Shown: piece by piece, positions 6,175 through 11,944 of the stretch
How the letters are laid out: each line of letters opens with the position of its first letter
Numbering within the stretch: the first letter of the stretch is position 1
From: WHSM01 sp050701635
GTDB lineage: Bacteria; Actinomycetota; Actinomycetes; Mycobacteriales; Micromonosporaceae
Length of the DNA: 11,944 nucleotides
NCBI GenBank assembly: GCA_050701635.1
Contig: JBOGDF010000170.1
Span: 1 to 11,944 of the forward strand
Reading direction: 5' to 3'
Position numbers and translations under genes: made by a program
Notes under the pieces: generated by a model
Told to the model about the DNA's origin: nothing
Seen by the model: the letters and a program-made list of their open reading frames with translations, nothing else
The model's database searches: none

Positions 6175-6245
6175 ACTTGGGGCCCCAGGTGGTCGTTCCG
6201 ATGCCCGTTATGCCCGAGTCCGGACGACCGCGAGGGGCCCCAAGT
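6175..6245. terminator. Long nested inverted repeat between convergent genes
   Basis: Outer arms ACTTGGGGCCCC (6175-6186) and GGGGCCCCAAGT (6234-6245) are perfectly complementary over 12 bp. Inside, GGTCGTTCCG (6191-6200) pairs with CGGACGACC (6221-6229) with a single bulge. The 20-base loop carries ATGCCCG twice (6201-6207, 6210-6216). Each outer arm is also a palindrome around GGGGCCCC. It sits between the HNH stop (6162) and the epoxide hydrolase stop (6256), so a bidirectional terminator without a U-tract, as often seen in actinomycetes, is the simplest reading. Confidence 0.6.
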
Positions 6246-6255
6246 GTGGATGGCC

Positions 6256-7413
6256 CTACCGCAGGGAGCCGAAGAACGTACGGATGTCGCCGACCAGCAG
6301 CTCCGGTGCCTCCATCGCGGCGAAGTGGCCGCCCCGTTCGAAGTCGGTCCAGTGCACAATGTGGTGGCCGGGCTCGGCGTACCGCCGGATCGCGATGTCC
6401 TCGGCGAAGACCGCGACGCCGACCGGGACCTCGACCTTCGCCTTCTGCCACGATCCGCCGGAGTGCATGCCCTCGTAGTACGTCTGCGACGAGGAGACCG
6501 CGGTGTTGGTCAGCCAGTAGAGCATCACGTTGGTCAGCATGTGATCGCGGTCGATCGCGGTCTCGGGCAGCGCGTCCGACGGGTGGCTCCACTCTTTGAA
6601 CTTGTCCACGATCCACGCCAGCAACCCGACCGGCGAGTCGGTCAGGCCGTACCCCACGGTGTGCGGCCGGGTCGCCATGATCTGGAAGTAGCCGTTGCCC
6701 TCGGACATGAAGTGGCCGAGGCGGGCGAGCCGCTCCCGCTCCACGTCACTGAAAACCTCTTCCGGGGGTACGTCGCCGAACGGGATGAACCCCACCGTGG
6801 CGGCGTTCACGTGCACGCCGATCACATGGTCGGCGTCGATGCGGCCCAGCTCGGGGGTGACGAAGGCGCCCCAGTCACCGCCCTGCGCGCCGTACCGGTC
6901 GTACGCGAGGCGTGCCATCAGCTCCTGCCATGCCCGGGCCACCCGCTCGGCGGTCCAGCCGGGCTCGTTGGTGGGGCCGGAGAAGCCGTACCCGGGGATC
7001 GACGGGATCACGAGGTGGAACGCGTCGGCCGGGTCACCGCCGTACCCCCGCGGATCCGACAGCGGGCCGATCACCTCCAGGAACTCCACCACGGAGCCGG
7101 GCCAGCCGTGGGTCAGCAGCAGCGGCGTCGCGTCCGGCTCGGGCGAGCGTACGTGCAGGAAGTGCACGTTCTGGCCGTCGATCGTGGTCGTGAACTGCGG
7201 GTACGCGTTGAGCTTCGTCTCCCACTCGCGCCAGTCGTACGAGTGCCGCCAGTGCTCGGCCAGCTCCTTGAGGTACTCCAGCGGTACGCCGCGCTCCCAG
7301 CCGGCGCCGGGCACGGTGGCGGGCCAGCGGGTGGCGTCGAGGCGTTGCGCCAGGTCGTCGAGCTCGGACTGCGGGATGTCGATGCGGAACGGCCTGATCT
7401 CTGAGTTGGTCAT
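6256..7413 (-). CDS. Epoxide hydrolase, EHN-type alpha/beta hydrolase
   Basis: A 385-aa enzyme of the microsomal/juvenile-hormone-type epoxide hydrolase family, which opens epoxides to diols through a covalent Asp ester. The N-terminal EHN domain (about 4-110) includes TRWP (28-31) and the W-rich segment HWRHSYDWREWE (54-65). The oxyanion motif is His102-Gly-Trp-Pro-Gly. The nucleophile is Asp180 in GGDWGA. The lid carries tyrosines 312-313 that match the epoxide-activating region. The charge-relay acid is Glu338 or Asp339 (FAEDI) and the base is His363 in GGHFAAMEAPE. All catalytic parts are present and the length is usual. No signal peptide. It diverges from a WYL regulator, with an 11+11 bp palindrome over its promoter, and is probably repressed by it. 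Its TAGCGT -10 lies 6 bases before the ATG, so the mRNA is probably leaderless. The physiological epoxide is unknown. Confidence 0.93.
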   Translation of the reverse strand: MTNSEIRPFRIDIPQSELDDLAQRLDATRWPATVPGAGWERGVPLEYLKELAEHWRHSYDWREWETKLNAYPQFTTTIDGQNVHFLHVRSPEPDATPLLLTHGWPGSVVEFLEVIGPLSDPRGYGGDPADAFHLVIPSIPGYGFSGPTNEPGWTAERVARAWQELMARLAYDRYGAQGGDWGAFVTPELGRIDADHVIGVHVNAATVGFIPFGDVPPEEVFSDVERERLARLGHFMSEGNGYFQIMATRPHTVGYGLTDSPVGLLAWIVDKFKEWSHPSDALPETAIDRDHMLTNVMLYWLTNTAVSSSQTYYEGMHSGGSWQKAKVEVPVGVAVFAEDIAIRRYAEPGHHIVHWTDFERGGHFAAMEAPELLVGDIRTFFGSLR

Positions 7414-7419
7414 GTCCCT

Positions 7420-7448
7420 ACGCTAGGAGCCCTTCCGGCCAGTGTCTG
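7420..7448 (-). promoter_or_regulatory. Promoter of the epoxide hydrolase gene
   Basis: On the minus strand, CAGACA (7448-7443) and TAGCGT (7425-7420) are separated by exactly 17 bp, agreeing with TTGACA at four of six positions and with TANNNT. TAGCGT ends 6 bases before the ATG (7413), giving a leaderless transcript. This is the best promoter in the window. Confidence 0.6.
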
Positions 7449-7460
7449 TCCGGAAGGGCT
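7428..7460. promoter_or_regulatory. 33-bp palindromic operator, epoxide hydrolase / WYL regulator
   Basis: AGCCCTTCCGG (7428-7438) and CCGGAAGGGCT (7450-7460) are perfect inverted repeats with an 11-base spacer, so the arm centres are 22 bp apart, about two helical turns. One arm lies in the spacer of the epoxide hydrolase promoter, the -35 lies in the palindrome's centre, and the second arm is just upstream. The right arm ends 15 bases before the WYL start codon. The position suggests repression of the enzyme gene and autoregulation by the WYL protein (inferred). Confidence 0.7.
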
Positions 7461-7475
7461 GGCAAACTCTGCGGC

Positions 7476-8462
7476 ATGTGGGAGACCTCGGCACGACTGC
7501 TGAAACTGCTCTCGCTGCTGCAGGCCAGACGCGACTGGCCGGGCGCGGCGCTGGCCGACCGGCTCGGCGTCAGCGAGCGCACCGTACGCCGCGACGTGGA
7601 CCGGCTGCGCGACCTCGGCTACCCGGTGCACGCCACCCGGGGCACCGACGGCGGCTACCGGCTCGGCGCCGGCGCCGCAATGCCGCCGCTGCTGCTCGAC
7701 GACGAGGAGGCGGTGGCGGTCGCGGTGTCACTCCGTACGGGGGTACGCGGTGCGGTCTCCGGCGTCGAGGAGACCTCGCTGCGGGCGCTCGCCAAGCTGG
7801 AGCAGGTGCTGCCGTCGCGGCTGCGCCGCCGGGTGACCACGCTGCAGCAGTACACCGTCGCGGTGCCGCCGGACACGTCCGGCCCGACCGTCGACGCGTC
7901 GGTGTTGACCGTGCTGTCGGCGGCGTGCCGGGACTCCGAACGGATCCGCTTCGACTACCGGTCGTACGACGGGACCGCGAGCCGGCGCGAGATCGAGCCG
8001 TACCGGCTGGTCAACTGGGGCCGCCGGTGGTATCTGGTCGGCTTCGATCTCGACCGGGCGGACTGGCGCACCTTCCGGGTGGACCGGATCGACCCGCGTA
8101 CCCCGAGCGGCCCGCGATTCACCCCGCGCGAGCTGCCCGCCGAGGATCTGGCCGCGTACGTGTCGAGCCGGGTCTCCGCCGCCGCCTGGCGCTACCAGGC
8201 CCGGATCGTGGTGCACGCCCCCGCCGCCCAGGTCGCCGACCGGATCAGCCCCGCCGTCGGCACCGTCGAGCCGATCGACGAGGAGCGCTGCCTGCTGCAC
8301 ACCGGGGCCGACTCGATCGACACCATGGCGGTGTACGTGAGCCTGCTCGACACCGACTTCGAGATCCTCGACCCGCCCGAGCTGGCCGACCGGATCCGTA
8401 CCCTGGCCGCCCGCTACCACCGCGCGACCAACGGCTCAGCCGGGAAGCACACTGCCGAGTGA
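7476..8462 (+). CDS. HTH-WYL domain transcriptional regulator
   Basis: A 328-aa regulator of the YafY/DeoR-like WYL class. Residues 7-57 are an HTH_11-type winged helix (LADRLGVSERTVRRDVDRLRDLGYPV), followed by the usual G-T-D-GGYRLG wing (56-64). The WYL domain spans about 136-207, with the name motif Trp185-Tyr186-Leu187 in RRWYLVGFD and the conserved FRVDRI (200-205). A WCX-type C-terminal domain covers about 241-316. WYL domains bind nucleic-acid or small ligands and switch DNA binding. The ATG at 7476 has no Shine-Dalgarno and a weak -10-like CAAACT at 7463-7468, so it may be leaderless. It is divergent from the epoxide hydrolase gene, with an operator-like palindrome between, and that enzyme is its obvious candidate target. 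Its stop is 5 bp from the stop of the convergent 423-aa gene. Confidence 0.93.
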   Translation: MWETSARLLKLLSLLQARRDWPGAALADRLGVSERTVRRDVDRLRDLGYPVHATRGTDGGYRLGAGAAMPPLLLDDEEAVAVAVSLRTGVRGAVSGVEETSLRALAKLEQVLPSRLRRRVTTLQQYTVAVPPDTSGPTVDASVLTVLSAACRDSERIRFDYRSYDGTASRREIEPYRLVNWGRRWYLVGFDLDRADWRTFRVDRIDPRTPSGPRFTPRELPAEDLAAYVSSRVSAAAWRYQARIVVHAPAAQVADRISPAVGTVEPIDEERCLLHTGADSIDTMAVYVSLLDTDFEILDPPELADRIRTLAARYHRATNGSAGKHTAE

Positions 8463-8467
8463 CCCGC

Positions 8468-9739
8468 TCACAGGACGTCATTCCAGTCCTCGTGAGGGTC
8501 GAGCCCGTCGGTGAGTGAGCCCTCGAACGCACGGGCCTCGCGGCCCGCCGACTCAGGCGCGTCCAGGGCGGCCGTGATGGGGCCGAGTTGGTCGAGGTGG
8601 CCGAGATCGCGAGCGCGGTCGAGGAGGCGCCGTCGCAGGTCCGGGTCCAGCTCGGCGATCCGGTGCAGCACTGGGCGCAGGTCGGCTTCCGGGACGCTCT
8701 GCAGTACGGCGAGCGCCCGGTCGATCAGCTCCTCGGAGACCGCTACGTCCACAAAGGACTCGATCACAGTCTCGTCCACGTCGGCCAGCAGCCCCAGCAG
8801 TGTCGCGCGGGTGGCGGGCGGCATCTGCTCGGCGACGGTAAGCAGCGCCGGCCACAGGTCGTACTCGGCGGTGGCGGCCACGATCGCGGAGATCCGGTCG
8901 GCCTTGTGGATCGCCGGTACGCCCACCAGCCGGCGCCGGCTGGCCTCGCTCATCGCGGCGAGCAGCGGCAGCAGGCTGGAATACAGCCCGTCGGCGTGCA
9001 CCGCGTCCAGCATCGAAACCAGTACGCCGTCGTCCTGCGCGACCGCGATGTCGGCCAGCCGGCCGTGCCGGTCGCCGGTCACCCGGTCCAGCAGGCTGAA
9101 CGCGTACGGCCAGCCGTCCTCGCCGGTGGCCGCGGCGCGTACCACGTCGGCGATCCGCTCGTCGGAGACGGTGTCCACCACCGCGTCGAGGTGCTCCGGC
9201 TCCTCGATGAAGAACGCGATCCGCAGCAGGTCATCGGGGCCGGCGAGGGTGACGCAGCTGGTCAGCGCATCGGTGGAGATGTAGCCGACGAACTGGCCGA
9301 GGGTCACGTACTCCCGGCGGGCGATCAGCTCCCGGGCGACCTCCACGATGGTGGCTAGCGGGATCCGGGCGATGATGCCGGCGGCGCGGCGCGGGTCCAG
9401 GTGCAGGCAGACCTCCGCCAGGAACTTCGGCGAGAGCCGCTCGGCCACCTCGGCGGCGCGCGCCGGCTCCAGCAGCGCCGCGATCCGGGCCGAGAGCAGC
9501 GGGCCGAAGAACCGGCGCCCCGCCATCGCGACGGTCGCCGACGGCACCAGCTTGGTGGCGGCGGCGAGCCGTTGCAGCAGGTCCCGGCTGGCGTCGAACA
9601 GCACGTCGCTGACGCGGCGGCGTACCCCCCGGATGGTCTGGGGTGGCAGTGCCTGGAGGTACGCCAGCGCCTCCGGGCTGGTCTCCAGCAGCCGCGCCAG
9701 CTTCTCGATCTCGGCGCGTACGGCGAGCGCCTCGCTCAT
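8468..9739 (-). CDS. Unknown 423-aa helical-repeat protein, MgtE-N-like
   Basis: I do not recognise a named family with confidence. The protein is soluble, almost wholly alpha-helical and rich in Leu, Ala, Arg, Asp and Glu, with no signal peptide or membrane helix. Residues about 80-165 show the alternating pattern of the MgtE intracellular N-terminal domain (LLEPARAAEVAERL, LDPRRAAGIIARIP), and similar helix pairs continue to about 385 (VAVSEELIDRALAVL, RPVLHRIAELDPDLR). The channel part of MgtE is absent. The C-terminal tail is acidic and looks disordered. The ATG at 9739 has AGGAG about 8 bases upstream, supplied by the GAGCGAGC-type repeat. It follows a 71-aa gene and an SGNH hydrolase gene on the same strand. 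A scaffold or protein-interaction role is possible but unsupported. Confidence 0.85.
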   Translation of the reverse strand: MSEALAVRAEIEKLARLLETSPEALAYLQALPPQTIRGVRRRVSDVLFDASRDLLQRLAAATKLVPSATVAMAGRRFFGPLLSARIAALLEPARAAEVAERLSPKFLAEVCLHLDPRRAAGIIARIPLATIVEVARELIARREYVTLGQFVGYISTDALTSCVTLAGPDDLLRIAFFIEEPEHLDAVVDTVSDERIADVVRAAATGEDGWPYAFSLLDRVTGDRHGRLADIAVAQDDGVLVSMLDAVHADGLYSSLLPLLAAMSEASRRRLVGVPAIHKADRISAIVAATAEYDLWPALLTVAEQMPPATRATLLGLLADVDETVIESFVDVAVSEELIDRALAVLQSVPEADLRPVLHRIAELDPDLRRRLLDRARDLGHLDQLGPITAALDAPESAGREARAFEGSLTDGLDPHEDWNDVL

Positions 9740-9740
9740 G

Positions 9741-9793
9741 GCTCGGCTCCTCGCTCGCTCCGCTCCTCGCTCGCTGCGCTCGCTGCGATGCTC
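9741..9793. repeat. GAGCGAGC-type short repeat cluster
   Basis: The 73-bp gap between the 423-aa and 71-aa genes is low-complexity. GCTCCTCGCTCGCT occurs perfectly at 9746-9759 and again at 9762-9775, 16 bp apart, and is followed by further GCGCTCGCTGCG-type units. On the minus strand it reads as AGCGAGCGAGGAGC units, one of which provides the Shine-Dalgarno of the 423-aa gene. I recall very similar GAGCGCAGCGAGCGAGGAGC strings between genes in many actinomycete genomes. Their role is not settled. Confidence 0.7.
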
Positions 9794-9812
9794 ACTCGCG
9801 TCGCCTCGCGGC

Positions 9813-10028
9813 TCATCCGAACAGGATCTTCTTCACGGCGCCGCGCAGCAGGAACGGCACCACCCGCAGCGACTCGTCCACGGCGACGTCGAGCTGCCGC
9901 GCCTGCCGGGCCCGCGCCTCCCGTACGGCACGCGCCAGCCGGCCGGCGTCGGCCTCGGACAGCGCGTCCAGGCCGTCCGGCACTTGGCCGCCGAGCTCCA
10001 TACGGAGCTGCTGTGTCGCCTCGCCCAT
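9813..10028 (-). CDS. Small unknown protein, 71 aa
   Basis: A short protein with no recognised domain. It is helical by composition (EADAGRLARAVREARARQARQLDVAVDESLRVV), charged, and ends in a hydrophobic-basic tail (VPFLLRGAVKKILFG) that could form an amphipathic helix and touch a membrane or partner. The ATG at 10028 has GAGG at 5-base spacing. An in-frame GTG at 10058 would add 10 residues but has no ribosome-binding site. It sits between the SGNH hydrolase gene and the 423-aa gene, 73 bp before the latter and on the same strand, so it may share a transcript and a function with it. Codon use matches its neighbours. Confidence 0.7.
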   Translation of the reverse strand: MGEATQQLRMELGGQVPDGLDALSEADAGRLARAVREARARQARQLDVAVDESLRVVPFLLRGAVKKILFG

Positions 10029-10099
10029 CGCCACCTCACCGTCGATCTGCTGCCTCACCGTAGCCGCGGCCAGGGGCGCAGCAAACCGAAACGCGCAGC

Positions 10100-10927
10100 T
10101 CAGACCGCTGCCGCGACCGTCGCTCCCGCGTGTGCCAGCCCGGTCGCATTCGGGTGGTACGGCGCCGCCGGCGACGCCGGGGCCAGCCCCTCCATCCAGC
10201 GCCGGCCCGGCGGTGCGCAGACACCGTGGGACGCGCTCGGCGTACGGATGTCGACGTACCGGGCGCCAAGCTTCGCCGCCTGGTTGGCCAGCATCGCGTG
10301 CAGCCGGTCGAAGGTGGCCTGGATGTAGTCGGCGTCCCCGGCCCAGATCGGGTCGGTCGGCCAGCACCCGCCCGGCGCGAAGTACGTGCCGTACCCGACC
10401 ACCAGTACGGTCGCCGACGGCGAGCGCCGGTGGATCTCGTCGAGCGCGGCTGCGACCTTCGGCGCCGTGGCGGCGATCCGCTCGGCGAGCTGGTCGCGCC
10501 CGCCGCTGGTGTAGTAGGCCTTGCACGACCCGCCGGCGCCCTCGGGGTGGAGCCGGATGCACGACGGCACCACGGTGCCCATGCTGATGTCGTTGGCCCC
10601 GATCGCGATGGTCACCAGATCGGTGTCCGGCTTCAGCGCGGCGTACTGCGGCGCCACGAAACCGAACTGCCGGCCCGCCAGATCGCCGGTCTTGGCGCCA
10701 CCGCAGGTGACGTCGGTGAGCCGGGCGCCCAGCTTCGCCGCCGCCACGCGCGGCCAGTTGCGGTCCGAGCGGGTGCAGACCAGGTCGATCTGATTCGGCA
10801 CCCCCGATCCGGAGGCGGACGAGTCACCCAGCGCGACGTAGTCGAGTGGCTCCTCGGCGTACGCCGCCGACGGCGCCGCGACGGCGATCAGCGCTACCGC
10901 CGCGAGGGCGGCTCTCCGTACCCTCAT
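10100..10927 (-). CDS. Secreted SGNH/GDSL hydrolase, lipase/esterase-like
   Basis: A 275-aa exported hydrolase of the Streptomyces-type SGNH lipase/esterase group. The signal peptide covers residues 1-24 (MRVRRAALAA start, hydrophobic core, cleavage likely after AYA). Catalytic blocks: Ser36 in ALGDSSASG (block I), Gly77 in TCGGAKTGD (block II), Asn112 in GAND (block III), and His258 in YHPNATG (block V). No Asp sits at the usual D-x-x-H position, which fits members that use a Ser-His dyad. Six cysteines (51, 75, 123, 135, 188, 237) match the three disulfides of the extracellular lipase group. The ATG at 10927 has GGGGAG at 7-base spacing. It is likely secreted and acts on esters or lipids outside the cell. 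It may head a unit with the 71-aa and 423-aa genes, 71 bp further on. Confidence 0.92.
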   Translation of the reverse strand: MRVRRAALAAVALIAVAAPSAAYAEEPLDYVALGDSSASGSGVPNQIDLVCTRSDRNWPRVAAAKLGARLTDVTCGGAKTGDLAGRQFGFVAPQYAALKPDTDLVTIAIGANDISMGTVVPSCIRLHPEGAGGSCKAYYTSGGRDQLAERIAATAPKVAAALDEIHRRSPSATVLVVGYGTYFAPGGCWPTDPIWAGDADYIQATFDRLHAMLANQAAKLGARYVDIRTPSASHGVCAPPGRRWMEGLAPASPAAPYHPNATGLAHAGATVAAAV

Positions 10928-11031
10928 CGGGTTCTCCCCAGGCAGATTTCTTAGGTGTACGTGACATGATGTGGCACGCGGGGGCGCGATCGTCTAGGGA
11001 AGACACCCAGAGTCAGCCCCATGGAGTTGTG
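10928..11031. promoter_or_regulatory. Divergent promoter region, SGNH hydrolase / PucR-like regulator
   Basis: This 104-bp gap serves both directions. For the plus-strand regulator, GTGGCA (10971-10976) and TAGGGA (10995-11000) are 18 bp apart and could be -35/-10, though TAGGGA departs from TANNNT at its last base; GGAG at 11023-11026 is the ribosome-binding site. For the SGNH gene, TAAGAA on the minus strand (10952-10947) is a weak -10 candidate. I see no strong operator palindrome. Confidence 0.3.
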
Positions 11032-11944
11032 ATGGCTCACAAAGAAGCGCCGCAGCCGGTCCAGCTCGGCGGCGAGCCGCTGGACCGGATCCTGCACGCC
11101 ACGCGGCCCACTCTGGTGAGCCGGGTGCTGGCTGAGCTGCAGGCGCAGATCCCCGCGTACCAGAAGCTCCCCGCCGAGCAGCTGGCCGGCGACATCGCCC
11201 AGGTGACGGCCCACAACATGGAGCTGATCGCGCGGATGATGCGCACCGGGCAGCCGCCGTCGGCCGACGAGCTGGCGACGATCCGGGAGTCGGCGGCGCG
11301 GCGCGCCGAGGAGGGCATCCCGATCGAGCTGGTGCAGACCGCTTACCACGTCGGGGCGCTGGCCGTCTGGGACGCCATCACCCGGGACGTACGCCCGGAG
11401 GACGCGACCAACGTGGCGGCCGCCGCGCGGCTGGTGGTGCGGTATCTGCAGTCGGTCACGCCGGAGGTGGCGGCGGGTTACCTGGAGGAGCGGCAGGTGA
11501 TCTCCGGCGACGAGCAGCTGACCCGGCACGCGCTGTTCGCCGCGCTGCTCGAAGGCGGCGACCTCGCCGACGCCGCCGAGCGGGCCGGCGTACCGCTGCC
11601 GGCGGCCTACCTGGTGCTCAGCGTGAACGTCGGCGCCCACCCCGACGAGAGCACCCCGGGGGTGGACGCCACGGTCGCCGGCCGCCGTAAGCTGCGCCGG
11701 CTGCGTACGGAGCTGCAGCGGCAGGTACGCGAGCCGGTGCTGGCCTCGCTCGCCACCGACCACGGCACCGCGCTGCTGCCCGCCGCGCCGCCCGTCGACT
11801 GGGACTGGGTACGCCAGGCCGTCGCCTCCGCGGGCCGTGCCGCCGGCGCCGAGATCACCGTGGGGGCCGAGGTCGCCGCGCCGCCCGGGGTCGCCGACGC
11901 GGCGCGGATCGCCCGGGAGGTGCTCGAGGTGGCGGCGATGCTCC
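11032..11944 (+). CDS. RsbRD/PucR-type transcriptional regulator (3' end outside window)
   Basis: The first 304 codons of a regulator common in actinomycetes. The start is the ATG at 11032 with GGAG at 5-base spacing; an in-frame GTG directly before it (11029) is an alternative. Residues about 20-160 form a helical N-terminal domain like the RsbRD/RsbT co-antagonist type (LVSRVLAELQAQIPAYQKLP, GIPIELVQTAYHVGALAVWDAI). From about 185 a GGDEF-like/CdaR middle domain begins (AAYLVLSVNVGAHPDE, ITVGAEVAAPPGVADAARIAREVLEVA). The expected PucR-type helix-turn-helix at the C-terminus lies beyond the window. No ligand or target can be inferred. It diverges from the SGNH hydrolase gene and could regulate it, but no operator supports this. 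Confidence 0.82.
   Translation, partial: MAHKEAPQPVQLGGEPLDRILHATRPTLVSRVLAELQAQIPAYQKLPAEQLAGDIAQVTAHNMELIARMMRTGQPPSADELATIRESAARRAEEGIPIELVQTAYHVGALAVWDAITRDVRPEDATNVAAAARLVVRYLQSVTPEVAAGYLEERQVISGDEQLTRHALFAALLEGGDLADAAERAGVPLPAAYLVLSVNVGAHPDESTPGVDATVAGRRKLRRLRTELQRQVREPVLASLATDHGTALLPAAPPVDWDWVRQAVASAGRAAGAEITVGAEVAAPPGVADAARIAREVLEVAAML

Noticed and set aside
6244..7404. 386-codon plus-strand frame over the epoxide hydrolase gene
   Set aside because: It mirrors the real gene almost end to end and has no domain; the epoxide hydrolase has a full catalytic set.
8455..8475. Terminator between the WYL and 423-aa genes
   Set aside because: The convergent stops are only 5 bp apart and no hairpin is visible in the gap.
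10130..10954. 274-codon plus-strand frame over the SGNH hydrolase gene
   Set aside because: It is an antisense shadow with no recognisable motif, while the minus-strand frame has a signal peptide and all catalytic blocks.
10951..11763. 270-codon minus-strand frame over the PucR-like gene
   Set aside because: It is Arg/Gly/His-rich shadow sequence; the plus-strand frame is open to the window end with RsbRD/PucR-like content.

Overview
The window is very GC-rich, with G or C at almost every third codon position, many GTG starts, 4-base GTGA gene overlaps and frequent CGTAC/GTACG words. The gene families (FHA plus PknB-type kinase, SCP2 protein, secreted three-disulfide SGNH lipase, WYL and PucR-like regulators) fit a filamentous actinomycete. 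Micromonosporaceae is my best guess from style, not a proven assignment. I see no tRNA, rRNA, CRISPR array, transposase or phage gene. The window reads as ordinary chromosome made of short, independent transcription units.

Layout, left to right. (1) Positions 1-2125, minus strand: a membrane Ser/Thr kinase with an extracellular cysteine-containing sensor domain, overlapped at its stop by an FHA phosphopeptide-binding protein cut by the window edge. (2) 2126-2313: divergent control region with several small repeats. (3) 2314-3278, plus: an XRE-cupin regulator overlapping a RidA-fold protein that lacks the usual catalytic arginine. (4) 3287-4894, minus: an SMP-30/gluconolactonase-type hydrolase followed by an SCP2 lipid-binding protein. 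(5) 4967-5413, plus: an Lrp/AsnC regulator diverging from the SMP-30 gene, with a palindrome between them. (6) 5414-6162, plus: a G/T-rich promoter-like region, a possible 43-aa ORF and a compact HNH nuclease. (7) 6163-6255: a long nested inverted repeat between convergent genes. (8) 6256-8462: an epoxide hydrolase (minus) and a WYL regulator (plus), divergent around an 11+11 bp palindrome. (9) 8468-10927, minus: a secreted SGNH hydrolase, a 71-aa protein and a 423-aa helical-repeat protein, the last two separated by a GAGCGAGC-type repeat. (10) 11032-end, plus: a PucR/RsbRD-type regulator cut by the window edge.

How the genes work together. The recurring theme is a local regulator next to its probable target: WYL with epoxide hydrolase, Lrp/AsnC with SMP-30, XRE-cupin with the RidA-like protein, and kinase with FHA reader. 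Two of these pairs have clear palindromes over recognisable promoter elements. Several genes (XRE, epoxide hydrolase, Lrp, perhaps SCP2 and WYL) have a -10-like hexamer 6-7 bases before the start codon and no good Shine-Dalgarno sequence, which suggests leaderless mRNAs.

I did not find a clearly new multi-gene system. The items most worth a second look are the arginine-less RidA-like protein coupled to its regulator, the epoxide hydrolase/WYL operator, the unnamed 71-aa and 423-aa pair, and the leader region before the HNH gene.
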